Shown here piece by piece: positions 16,874 to 24,814 of a stretch of 64,000 bases of DNA. A program made the position numbers and the translations under genes. The stretch comes from Rubrobacter aplysinae. GTDB taxonomy: Bacteria; Actinomycetota; Rubrobacteria; Rubrobacterales; Rubrobacteraceae. Under the pieces are notes generated by a model, which saw only the letters and a program-made list of their open reading frames with translations, had not been told where the DNA came from and did no database searches. Numbering within the stretch: the stretch's first letter is position 1; each line of letters opens with the position of its first letter. The stretch lies in NCBI RefSeq assembly GCF_001029505.1, contig NZ_LEKH01000006.1, positions 62,001 to 126,000 of the forward strand. Reading direction: 5' to 3'.

Positions 16874-18193
16874 ATGAGAGTGGGGGTTCCGAGAGAGATC
16901 GCCGAGCAGGAGAGCCGGGTCGCCATCGTGCCGGAGACGGTGGAGAGGCTCGCCAAGCAAGGTATAGCATGCGTCGTGGAGACCGGGGCCGGACAGGGAC
17001 ACAGCCTGGACGAGGACTACGAGGCGGCCGGGGCCAGAGTCGCCGGAGAAGCCTCCGAGGTCTACCGGGAGGCCGACATCATCGTCAAGGTGGCGCGGCC
17101 CACGGAAGAGGAGATCCCGCTAATGCACGAGGGTCAGGTGCTCCTGTGCTTCATAAACGGTCCGACCGAGCCCGAGGCGGTCGAGAGGCTCGCCGGGGCC
17201 GGGGTTACCGTGTTCTCCAACGAGGCCGTCCCCCGCACCAGCGTCGCCCAGAGCATGGATGCGCTCTCCTCGATGGGCTCCATCGCCGGTTACAAGACCG
17301 CCATTATCGCGGCGGACAGCTTCGAGAAGTACGTGCCGATGCTCTCGACCGCCGCCGGGACCACGAAGGCCGCCAAGGTTATGGTCTTCGGGGTGGCCGT
17401 GGCCGGGCTGCAGGCGATAGCAATCATGAACCGGCTCGGGGCCGAGGTCTTCGCCTACGACATCCGGCCCGAGACCAAGGACCAGGCCCGCTCGCTCGGC
17501 GCGACGTTCCTGGACTCAAACGATCACCGGGAGGACGACGGCCAGGAAGACGAGTACGAGGAGTACCAGCCGACCGGGTTCCGGGGCTTTATGACGAGGC
17601 TCGGCTTCTACTCCTTCGCCGAGCCCCCACGCGGGGAGTACGTCGTCGAGGGCGAAGAGGAGGAGGACTCGGGAGAGCCGGAGTGGGACCGGGAGAAGCT
17701 CGCCGAGGACCAGAAGCTCGTCAGAGAGCGCATGAAGGAGATGGACATCGTCATAACCACGGCTCTCGTGCCCGGCAGGAAGGCCCCCACGCTGGTGGAC
17801 CGCGAGATGGTCGAGTCCATGAAGCCCGGCTCGATAGTCGTGGACCTCGCGGCCGAGAGCGGCGGCAACTGCGAGCTCACCGAGCCCGGGGAGACAGTGG
17901 AGCACGGGCGGGTCCGGGTGCTGGGTCCGGTGAATTTGCCGAGCCGGATGCCGATACACGCCAGCCAGCTCCTCTCGCGCAACATGCTCAACCTCATTTC
18001 GCACATTACGGAGGACGCTTCGGAGGACAAGGACGAGAAAGACGTGAGGCTGAACCTGGACTTCGAGGATGAGATCGTCTCGGGCACCTGTATCGCGCAC
18101 GCCGGTGAGATCCGGCACGAGCAGATCCGCGAGGCGCTAGAGGCCTCCCACAAACAGCACAAAGAGTCGCACAGAGAGAGCGAGGCGGGCTAA
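16874..18193 (+). CDS. pntAA: NAD(P) transhydrogenase alpha subunit, part 1 (NAD-binding domain)
   Basis: This 439-residue soluble subunit binds NAD(H) in the proton-translocating transhydrogenase. The N-terminus (Val-Gly-Val-Pro-Arg-Glu), a Tyr-Lys-Thr-Ala motif near residue 140, and the Val-Ala-Val-Ala-Gly-Leu-Gln-Ala-Ile dinucleotide-binding segment near 178 are family features. Odd here: residues about 213-277 hold an acidic Glu/Asp-rich insertion just before the Asp-Ile-Val-Ile-Thr-Thr-Ala-Leu motif. The ATG at 16874 sits at the predicted transcription start; the earlier TTG at 16856 overlaps the -10 box. Its stop overlaps the next start (TAATG). Confidence 0.92.
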   Translation: MRVGVPREIAEQESRVAIVPETVERLAKQGIACVVETGAGQGHSLDEDYEAAGARVAGEASEVYREADIIVKVARPTEEEIPLMHEGQVLLCFINGPTEPEAVERLAGAGVTVFSNEAVPRTSVAQSMDALSSMGSIAGYKTAIIAADSFEKYVPMLSTAAGTTKAAKVMVFGVAVAGLQAIAIMNRLGAEVFAYDIRPETKDQARSLGATFLDSNDHREDDGQEDEYEEYQPTGFRGFMTRLGFYSFAEPPRGEYVVEGEEEEDSGEPEWDREKLAEDQKLVRERMKEMDIVITTALVPGRKAPTLVDREMVESMKPGSIVVDLAAESGGNCELTEPGETVEHGRVRVLGPVNLPSRMPIHASQLLSRNMLNLISHITEDASEDKDEKDVRLNLDFEDEIVSGTCIAHAGEIRHEQIREALEASHKQHKESHRESEAG

Positions 18194-18501
18194 TGCAGGA
18201 GCTACTCGCGCAGCTAGCCGTTTTCGTGATCGCCGCGTTTTTGGGGTTCGAGCTGATCTCGCGCGTCCCCAACCTCTTGCACACGCCGCTCATGAGCGCG
18301 ACGAACGCGATCCACGGCGTAATACTCGTGGGCGGCATGATCACGCTCGCCTCCGACGCGAACTTCGCCATAAAGGCGGTAGGCTTTCTCGCGGTATTCT
18401 TCGGGGCGCTAAACGTGGTCGGCGGCTTCTGGGTAACGAACCGGATGCTCGGCATGTTCCGCCCGCCCGTCAAGAGGGTCAAGAAGCGGAGAGAGGGGTA
18501 G
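18193..18501 (+). CDS. pntAB: NAD(P) transhydrogenase alpha subunit, part 2 (membrane)
   Basis: This 102-residue membrane protein has three predicted helices and matches the split C-terminal part of the alpha subunit, with the conserved Leu-Leu-His-Thr-Pro-Leu-Met-Ser segment near residue 30 followed by Asn-Ala-Ile. It forms part of the proton channel. It overlaps the first subunit by one base and is followed after three bases by pntB. The three-gene split form is common in Actinobacteria and alpha-proteobacteria. Confidence 0.93.
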   Translation: MQELLAQLAVFVIAAFLGFELISRVPNLLHTPLMSATNAIHGVILVGGMITLASDANFAIKAVGFLAVFFGALNVVGGFWVTNRMLGMFRPPVKRVKKRREG

Positions 18502-18504
18502 CCC

Positions 18505-19911
18505 GTGCAGGCGGCGACCTTCCTGGCCTACCTCGCGGCGGCGGCCCTGTTCATCTTCGGCATCCGGCGGCTAAAAGCACCGGAGACGGCCCGCTCGGGC
18601 AACACCATCGCCGCCGTCGGCATGGTGGTGGCCCTCGTAGCCACGCTCTTCGTCATCCAGTTCCAGGCTCTGCTGCTCATAGGGGTGGCGATACTACTAG
18701 GGGCGGTGGTCGGCGCGGTCTCGGCCCAGAGGGTGCAGATGACGGCGATGCCCCAGATGGTCGCCGCCTACAACGGGGTCGGCGGGGGCGCGGCGGCCCT
18801 GATCGCGCTCTCCGAGTTCTATCACCTTAGTGAAGGAGAGGGGCTCGGGGCCGTCTCCGGGATCACGATACCGCTCACGGTGCTCGTTGGCTCGGTCAGC
18901 TTCGCCGGGAGCGTGATCGCCTTCATGAAGCTCCAGGAGATAGCCTTCTCCGGCTCGGTGACCTTCCCGCTGCAGCAGGTGGTGAACGCCCTGCTCTTCC
19001 TCGGCATCCTGGTGCTGGCGGCCAACGCCTTCCTGGACGGCGCGATACTACCCTTCCTCTCCCCGATAGCCTCGGTGGTCGTGGTGCTCGCGGCCTCGCT
19101 GCTCTTGGGGGTGCTACTCGTGATCCCCATCGGCGGCGCGGACATGCCGATAGTGATCTCACTCCTGAACGCCTTCACGGGTCTCGCGGCGGCGGCCTCG
19201 GGCTTCGTCCTGGACAACTACATCCTGCTCATCGGCGGCACCATCGTCGGAGCGTCGGGCACCATCCTCACACGGCTGATGTCCGGCGCGCTTGGCCGGC
19301 CGCTGGGCAAGATCCTGTTCGCCAGCATCGCGGCCTCCGGCGGCGGCAAGCAGGAGCGTGAGGAGCGCCCCGTGAACGACGCGAGCGCCGAGGCGGTCGG
19401 CGAGTACCTCTCCGACGAGGCACAGAAGATCGTGATAGTCCCCGGCTACGGCCTCGCCGTAGCCCAGGCCCAGAGCGTGATGCGCGACCTCGTCGAGACC
19501 CTGGAGTCCGAGGGCAAGACGGTGCTCTTCGGCGTCCACCCCGTCGCGGGCCGCATGCCCGGCCACATGAACGTGCTCTTAACCGAGGTCGGCATCTCCT
19601 ACGAGAAGCTCTACGACCTCGAAGACATCAACCCCGAGTTCGAGGACACCGACGCCGTGATCATAGTTGGCGCAAACGACGTGGTGAACCCCGTAGCCGG
19701 GGACCCCGAGCAGAGCACTCCCATAAGCGGCATGCCCGTCTTGGAGGTGGGTAAGGCGAGCCAGGTCATCTTCGTCAAACGCTCCCTCTCCCCCGGCTTC
19801 GCCGGCGTGGACAACCCGCTCTTCTACGACACCGACAAGACCATGATGCTCTTCTCCGACGCCAAGCAGGGCCTGCAGGAGATAGTAAGCTCGGTAAGAA
19901 GTCCGGCCTGA
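18505..19911 (+). CDS. pntB: NAD(P) transhydrogenase beta subunit
   Basis: The 468-residue protein has about nine membrane helices (residues 1-260) and a C-terminal NADP(H)-binding domain. Conserved features include Ala-Tyr-Asn-Gly-Val-Gly-Gly-Gly near residue 90, Gly-Ala-Asp-Met-Pro near 212, and Val-Pro-Gly-Tyr-Gly-Leu-Ala-Val-Ala-Gln-Ala-Gln in the nucleotide domain. With the alpha subunits it uses the proton gradient to make NADPH from NADH. It starts at GTG three bases after pntAB. Its TGA stop overlaps an ACG that begins the next reading frame. Confidence 0.95.
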   Translation: MQAATFLAYLAAAALFIFGIRRLKAPETARSGNTIAAVGMVVALVATLFVIQFQALLLIGVAILLGAVVGAVSAQRVQMTAMPQMVAAYNGVGGGAAALIALSEFYHLSEGEGLGAVSGITIPLTVLVGSVSFAGSVIAFMKLQEIAFSGSVTFPLQQVVNALLFLGILVLAANAFLDGAILPFLSPIASVVVVLAASLLLGVLLVIPIGGADMPIVISLLNAFTGLAAAASGFVLDNYILLIGGTIVGASGTILTRLMSGALGRPLGKILFASIAASGGGKQEREERPVNDASAEAVGEYLSDEAQKIVIVPGYGLAVAQAQSVMRDLVETLESEGKTVLFGVHPVAGRMPGHMNVLLTEVGISYEKLYDLEDINPEFEDTDAVIIVGANDVVNPVAGDPEQSTPISGMPVLEVGKASQVIFVKRSLSPGFAGVDNPLFYDTDKTMMLFSDAKQGLQEIVSSVRSPA

Positions 19912-20492
19912 CGAAACGCGGGCGGAGGGGCAGGAGTAAATCGGGTGTTCTGCTCGGAGCGGCGGCCCTCTCCGGCCTATCAGTCTGGGTACTGTGCGGG
20001 GTCAAACGAGATTACGAGTCGCAAGGGCGGCTCTCATCCGGGACCTCGGCGGCTGGCTGGGTCCTCTACCTGACACACGCCGCCCTGACCGTGGCAGTCT
20101 CTCACCGTTCTCGTGGACCGCTCCCGATGAGCAGAGCAGGTTCGGCTGCGTTCGGGAGTGCACTGCTCTTCTCTGGCGTAGGACTGTACCGGGCAGGCAT
20201 GCGCGAGTTCCGCTCCTTCGAGCAAGCCTCGGGTATGGAAACCGGTAGCATGGTTACGAGCGGGCCATACCGCTACAGCCGCAACCCGCAAATCGTCGGG
20301 TGGTTGCTCGGGCTTTTGGGCGTGGCGCTGACTTATCGCTCCTCTCAGGGTCTTTTGCTCGCGGCCGCTTTCCTGGTTCTACATAGACTGTACTTCGAGA
20401 TCGAGGAGCAACATCTGGAGCGTACCTTTGGAGAGGAGTATCGGAGGTATAAATCGAGGACGCCCCGGTACCTGGGTATGCCAAACCGTTAG
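19911..20492 (+). CDS. Isoprenylcysteine carboxyl methyltransferase-like membrane protein (non-canonical start)
   Basis: The protein resembles the ICMT/PEMT membrane methyltransferase family: a C-terminal Gly-Pro-Tyr-Arg-Tyr-Ser-Arg-Asn-Pro-Gln motif, a helix pair, and Glu-Glu-Gln-His-Leu-Glu-Arg-Thr-Phe-Gly-Glu-Glu-Tyr. The reading frame is good protein up to the pntB stop, including a membrane helix near residues 13-31 and a family-like Gly-Arg-Leu-Ser segment, but it contains no ATG, GTG or TTG until GTG at 20091, which would delete the first two helices. The ACG at 19911-19913 overlaps the pntB TGA exactly where an ATG would make a TGATG overlap, giving 193 residues. I use that start; the safe core is 20091-20492. 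Confidence 0.65.
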   Translation, partial: TKRGRRGRSKSGVLLGAAALSGLSVWVLCGVKRDYESQGRLSSGTSAAGWVLYLTHAALTVAVSHRSRGPLPMSRAGSAAFGSALLFSGVGLYRAGMREFRSFEQASGMETGSMVTSGPYRYSRNPQIVGWLLGLLGVALTYRSSQGLLLAAAFLVLHRLYFEIEEQHLERTFGEEYRRYKSRTPRYLGMPNR

Positions 20493-20510
20493 CCGCCGGT
20501 AGTGACCGCT

Positions 20511-21419
20511 CTACTCTTGCTGCTGCCGCTTCTCCACATACCTGGCAAGCCCGGCTACGAGCATCTCGTAGTTTCCGGCCAGCTCATAGCGATCCGGGTC
20601 GTCGGGGTTACCGCCTTCCGCGAGGAGCTCGGCGTCGCCCTTGGTGGCCAGCTCGTCCGTTATTTCCTCTCGTGACTGCCCGTCGTCCAGCCGGGACTCC
20701 ACGAATAGCATCCACTCCTGTAGCCTCTGCTCCAGCTCGCCCAGATGCCGCTCGACGTCGTCGTAGTCGCCGAAGTGGGTCAGGAAGGTCCTGGCCGGGT
20801 CCAGCTCACGAACCCTCTGGATACTCCGCATCCAGGCCTCCACGTCTATCTCGGGTGGCGGGGTCGGGGGGCGCACGTAAGATTGCCCGGGCAGCCGGAT
20901 GCCGGCCACGTCGCCGGTAAAGAGCGAACCGGTGGAGTCCTCCATGTAGGCGAAGTGATGGTAGGCGTGACCGGGCGTGTCGTGGGCGGTGATGGTCGTG
21001 CCCGCGGTCCGTATCTCCGCGCCGTCCGAGAGGGAGACGAGCCTATCCTCGGGGACCGGGCGCATCTCGCCCCACAGCTTATCCATATCTTCGCCGTAGA
21101 TGCGGGTCGCGCTTTTTAGCAGCTTGGAGGGGTCCAAGAGGTGCGGGTAGCCGATCTCGTGCACGTAGAACGTGGCGTTCGGCAGCCGCTCGGCCAGGTG
21201 CCCGGCGGCCCCGGCGTGGTCCAGGTGTACGTGGGTCAGGAATACTTGCCGCACGTCCTCGCGGGCGACGCCGCGCTCGGCGAGACCTTCTTCCAGGGCT
21301 TCGAGGCACGTCGTCGGGCCGGTCTCTATGAGGGCGGCCGACTCCTCTCCGGTCAACAGGAACGAGCCTATGATCTCCTCGCTCCCCAGAAAGTTCAGGT
21401 CCAAGGTATGTATCCGCAC
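20511..21419 (-). CDS. Metallo-beta-lactamase fold hydrolase
   Basis: The protein (302 residues) contains the metal-binding motif Thr-His-Val-His-Leu-Asp-His near residue 80, a distal His in His-Asp-Thr-Pro-Gly-His, an Asp in Phe-Thr-Gly-Asp-Val-Ala and a C-terminal Thr-His-Phe-Gly-Asp. It is therefore a two-metal hydrolase of the glyoxalase II-like branch; the substrate is unknown. I chose GTG at 21419, just after a GGGGGGTT ribosome-binding site, rather than the upstream start with a basic, low-quality extension. It converges with the methyltransferase gene. Confidence 0.85.
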   Translation of the reverse strand: MRIHTLDLNFLGSEEIIGSFLLTGEESAALIETGPTTCLEALEEGLAERGVAREDVRQVFLTHVHLDHAGAAGHLAERLPNATFYVHEIGYPHLLDPSKLLKSATRIYGEDMDKLWGEMRPVPEDRLVSLSDGAEIRTAGTTITAHDTPGHAYHHFAYMEDSTGSLFTGDVAGIRLPGQSYVRPPTPPPEIDVEAWMRSIQRVRELDPARTFLTHFGDYDDVERHLGELEQRLQEWMLFVESRLDDGQSREEITDELATKGDAELLAEGGNPDDPDRYELAGNYEMLVAGLARYVEKRQQQE

Positions 21420-21578
21420 CGTAACCCCCCATAACCGCCGTAACTGCTGTATCCCGCCCGCCCTCGGACGCATTTGACTCCGGCTCCTGAAAAGGAGGAT
21501 TATACAGAGTAATGAGAGAAGTCTCCGGGTACGTCGGGGCTACCCGCTACTATCCGCTAGAACAATCGGGAGGGAACC

Positions 21579-22793
21579 TTGAACCTGGATTTGATGCGCG
21601 AGCTTTCGTTCTCTACGGACTCCAAGATCGTGCTGCTCGTAATGGACGGCCTTGGCGGTCTGCCGGACGAGTCGGGCCGCACGGAGCTGGAGGCGGCCGA
21701 CACGCCGAACCTGGACGATCTCGCCTCCCGCTCGGACCTTGGGCTCTCGCGGCCGCTCGGCACCCAGGGCGGGGTCAGCCCCGGCAGCGGTCCGGGCCAT
21801 CTAGGGCTCTTCGGCTACGATCCGCTGGAGTACGTGGTCGGGCGCGGCATCCTGAGCGCGCTCGGCGTGGGGCTGGAGCTTGGCGAGAACGACCTCGCCG
21901 CGCGCATCAACTTCGCCACCAAAGACGAGTCGGGCAAGATCTCGGACCGCCGCGCCGGCCGTATAGAGAGTGAGAAGGCGGCCAGGCTCGTCGAGCGGCT
22001 GCAGTCCGAGGTGGAGATAGACGGCGTGGAGGTGATCCTCTCCCACGAGAAGGAGCACCGGGCGGTCGTCATCTTCCGGGGCGAGGGGCTCGGCGACAGG
22101 CTCACCGACACCGATCCCCAGCGCACCGGCCTCGAACCGTTCACGGTAGAGGCCGAAGACGGTAGCGGCAGCGGCTCGGAGCGCGGCGCGGAGGTCGCGA
22201 ACGAGTTCGTCGCCCAGGCGGACCGGATACTCGCCGAGGAGAGCCCGGCAAATACGGTGCTGTTGCGCGGCTTTGGCATGCACCCGGCGCTGCCCGGGTT
22301 CTCCGACATCTACCGGCTCTCTCCGGCGGCGATAGCCGGATACCCGATGTACAAGGGCCTCGCCCGGCTGGCCGGTATGGAGGTGCTGCAGGAAGGCGAG
22401 GGCATCGCCGGAGAGTTCGACACGCTGCGCGAGAGCTGGGACGATCACGACTTCTTTTTCCTGCACGTAAAGTACACCGACAGTTCAGGCGAGGACGGCG
22501 ACCACCGGCGCAAGTCCGAGGTCATCGAGCAGGTTGACGGCCTACTTCCGGGGCTGCTGGATCTCGGCCCGGACGTGCTCGCCGTTACCGGCGACCACGG
22601 TACCCCGGCCAAGCTCATGAGCCATTCCTGGCACGGGGTCCCGTTCATGCTCAACTCCCCGTACACGCTGCCCACGGCGGAAAGCTTCGGCGAACGGACG
22701 TGCGCGGGCGGCTCGCTCGGGGCTTTCGCGGCGGCGGAGATCATGGGCCTCCTCATGGGCAACGCCCTGAAGCTGAACCGCTACGGAGCGTAG
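21579..22793 (+). CDS. apgM: Cofactor-independent phosphoglycerate mutase, archaeal type
   Basis: This 404-residue protein interconverts 3- and 2-phosphoglycerate. It is of the archaeal (ApgM) type in the alkaline phosphatase superfamily: Val-Met-Asp-Gly-Leu-Gly-Gly near residue 20 gives the first metal site, Gly-Gly-Val-Ser-Pro-Gly-Ser-Gly-Pro holds the catalytic serine near 68, and Thr-Gly-Asp-His-Gly-Thr-Pro the distal metal site near 340. The end in Lys-Leu-Asn-Arg-Tyr-Gly-Ala fits the family. TTG at 21579 follows GGGAGG by a short space; ATG at 21594 is too far from it. The next gene continues in the same frame after the TAG. Confidence 0.92.
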   Translation: MNLDLMRELSFSTDSKIVLLVMDGLGGLPDESGRTELEAADTPNLDDLASRSDLGLSRPLGTQGGVSPGSGPGHLGLFGYDPLEYVVGRGILSALGVGLELGENDLAARINFATKDESGKISDRRAGRIESEKAARLVERLQSEVEIDGVEVILSHEKEHRAVVIFRGEGLGDRLTDTDPQRTGLEPFTVEAEDGSGSGSERGAEVANEFVAQADRILAEESPANTVLLRGFGMHPALPGFSDIYRLSPAAIAGYPMYKGLARLAGMEVLQEGEGIAGEFDTLRESWDDHDFFFLHVKYTDSSGEDGDHRRKSEVIEQVDGLLPGLLDLGPDVLAVTGDHGTPAKLMSHSWHGVPFMLNSPYTLPTAESFGERTCAGGSLGAFAAAEIMGLLMGNALKLNRYGA

Positions 22794-22796
22794 CCC

Positions 22797-23477
22797 ACGG
22801 AGAGTAACCCGACAGATGATCTGGAGGCTCTGCAAGGGGAGATCGTCTCCTGCCGCCACTGCCCGAGGCTCGTACAGTGGCGCGAGCGGGTAGCCCGGGA
22901 GAAGAAGCCCGCCCACGCCGACGAGGAGTACTGGGGACGACCGGTCCCGGGCTTTGGCGACCCGGCGGCGGGGGTCGTCATCCTCGGCTTGGCTCCGGCG
23001 GCCCACGGCGCTAACCGCACCGGGCGCGTGTTTACCGGCGACCGATCCGGCGACTTCCTGTTCGCCGGTCTGTACAGGACTGGCTTCGCGAGCAGCCCCG
23101 TCTCCCGGGAGCGCGGCGACGGCCTGGAGCTGTACGGGCTCTGGATCTCCGCCGCCGTCCGTTGCGCCCCGCCGCAGAACAAGCCCACCCCCGCCGAGCG
23201 TGACGCCTGTCTCCCATACGCCGGGCGAGAGTTCGGGCTGCTGCCCGGAGCGCGGGTCGTGCTCTGCCTCGGGGCTTTCGCCTGGGACGCCGCGCTCAGG
23301 ATTTTCCCCGCGAGCCCCAAGCCAAAGTTCTCCCACGGCGCGGAGCACGTAACGGCCTCCGGTATCGTCCTGCTCGGCTGCTACCACGTCTCCCAGCAGA
23401 ACACCTTCACCGGACGCCTCACCCCGCCCATGCTAGACGCGAGCCTCGAAAGGGCCCGGGAGCTTGCCGCCGGGTAG
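22797..23477 (+). CDS. udgB: Type 5 uracil-DNA glycosylase (non-canonical start)
   Basis: This protein (226 residues from 22797) removes uracil and some deaminated purines from DNA. Family 5 features are clear: Cys20-x2-Cys23, Trp-Gly-Arg-Pro-Val-Pro-Gly-Phe-Gly-Asp, Gly-Leu-Ala-Pro-Ala-Ala-His-Gly, Arg-Val-Phe-Thr-Gly-Asp-Arg-Ser-Gly, and Cys124/Cys139, the four cysteines of a [4Fe-4S] cluster. No ATG, GTG or TTG exists between the apgM stop and TTG 22989, and starting there would remove two cluster ligands and the first motif. ACG at 22797, eight bases after GGAG, sits at the homology-predicted start. The frame is the same as apgM's, separated by one TAG. Confidence 0.8.
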   Translation, partial: TESNPTDDLEALQGEIVSCRHCPRLVQWRERVAREKKPAHADEEYWGRPVPGFGDPAAGVVILGLAPAAHGANRTGRVFTGDRSGDFLFAGLYRTGFASSPVSRERGDGLELYGLWISAAVRCAPPQNKPTPAERDACLPYAGREFGLLPGARVVLCLGAFAWDAALRIFPASPKPKFSHGAEHVTASGIVLLGCYHVSQQNTFTGRLTPPMLDASLERARELAAG

Positions 23478-23576
23478 AGCGGATAGGGTGGGGCAGGACC
23501 ACGATCTCTGGCACCCCCGCTGCTACAATACCCGGATTCCGCTCCACCTTTACGCTCTTTACGCCCGGAGGCACGC

Positions 23577-24071
23577 ATGGCGTCTCGCAGAACGGCACAG
23601 ATAATCCTCTCCCCCACGCCGTCGCTGCTGATCATGCTGATACTCACGCTGGTAATCGGCGGATGCTCCGGAGGAGACGACCCGCCCGAAACCACGAGTG
23701 GAGAGTTTCAGGAAGGCACCATCTCTTCCGGCGGCCAGGAAGATCCGGCTGGGGGCACGAGTAGCCTCCCGGGCGGCACCACGGGATCACCCGGCGAGAC
23801 GGTGCTGCGCGTCGAGGGCGGTAAACGCACCAGGTTCTCCGGGCTCTGCATGGCGGGCGACCGAGAGTACGTGATAAGCGGCAGGCCATCCAGGACGTAC
23901 TCCTTCGAGGAGAGCTCGTTCTCGTGCCGGATACAGAAACAGGACTCCGGCGGGGGCAACCTCAAGGTAACCGTGGTCTCCGGGGACTCGACCCGCTCCG
24001 TGCAGCAGACCAACGCCGGAGGCGGGGTCGTCAACGTCTCTCACGACGTCCCCGGAGGCTCCGCCGGTTAG
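23577..24071 (+). CDS. Small lipoprotein of unknown function
   Basis: The 164-residue protein has a signal peptide with a lipobox (Leu-Val-Ile-Gly-Gly-Cys) and the lipidated cysteine at residue 30. A Gly/Ser/Thr-rich linker to about residue 70 is followed by a small domain with two more cysteines (Gly-Leu-Cys and Ser-Cys-Arg) that could form a disulfide. It starts with ATG after CGGAGG, and a TACAAT box at 23524 is a plausible -10. I do not recognise the C-terminal domain. It is likely anchored on the outer face of the membrane. Confidence 0.75.
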   Translation: MASRRTAQIILSPTPSLLIMLILTLVIGGCSGGDDPPETTSGEFQEGTISSGGQEDPAGGTSSLPGGTTGSPGETVLRVEGGKRTRFSGLCMAGDREYVISGRPSRTYSFEESSFSCRIQKQDSGGGNLKVTVVSGDSTRSVQQTNAGGGVVNVSHDVPGGSAG

Positions 24072-24174
24072 CCAGCGGCTGTAGAATGAGATCGGCGGCC
24101 GGATAGCCGTATCCCACGAGGGTCATAAGATAATCGGGAAACAACGGAAGATCAGCTAGAAGCGAGGAGGCGGG

Positions 24175-24729
24175 ATGGACCGCGAGTATGCCTGGAACCT
24201 ACTCTGCCACTGGACCGAGGGGGACTCGCTCCGCAAGCACATGCTGGCCGTGGAGGCCGCAATGTGGGACTACGCCCGGTACTTCGGCGAGGATGAGGAG
24301 AAGTGGGGCATAACCGGCCTCCTGCACGACATGGACTACGAGAAACACCCGACCCCGGACGAGCATCCGATGGTCGGCGTGCGGGAGCTCCGGAGTCAGG
24401 GCTATCCCGAGGACGTGCTACATGCCATAGAGGGACATGCGGACTACCTGGACACTCCCCGAGACACCCTGATGTCCCGGTCCCTGTACGCCGTGGACGA
24501 GCTCTCGGGCTTCGTCACCGCCTGCGCGCTGGTGCGCCCGGAAGGTCTCTCTGGCATGAAGGCCAAGAGCGTACGGAAGAAGATGAAGCAGGCCTCCTTC
24601 GCCGCCAGCGTCAACCGCGAAGACATAGTAAACGGCGCAGAAGAGCTCGGCGTGGACCTGGACGAGCACGTAGAGTTCGTGATCTCGGCCCTCCAGAGAA
24701 GATCCTCTGAGCTTGGCCTCGCGCCGTAA
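24175..24729 (+). CDS. HD domain hydrolase
   Basis: The 184-residue protein carries the HD signature: an early His in a helix (Arg-Lys-His-Met-Leu-Ala-Val-Glu near residue 22), Leu-Leu-His-Asp-Met-Asp-Tyr-Glu at about 49, and a further His-Ala-Asp in Glu-Gly-His-Ala-Asp-Tyr. Family members are metal-dependent phosphohydrolases; small stand-alone versions like this have no assigned substrate. It begins with ATG behind GAGGAGGCGGG. It stands between a lipoprotein and D-Ala-D-Ala ligase, with no evident link to either. Confidence 0.85.
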   Translation: MDREYAWNLLCHWTEGDSLRKHMLAVEAAMWDYARYFGEDEEKWGITGLLHDMDYEKHPTPDEHPMVGVRELRSQGYPEDVLHAIEGHADYLDTPRDTLMSRSLYAVDELSGFVTACALVRPEGLSGMKAKSVRKKMKQASFAASVNREDIVNGAEELGVDLDEHVEFVISALQRRSSELGLAP

Positions 24730-24814
24730 GAGAACTCTCTGGACCAGAGGGGATAAAGAAAGGTCTCGCGCTCTGCTACGATGGTCGCGCGGCGGAAGAG
24801 AGGAGTTCTGGCAG

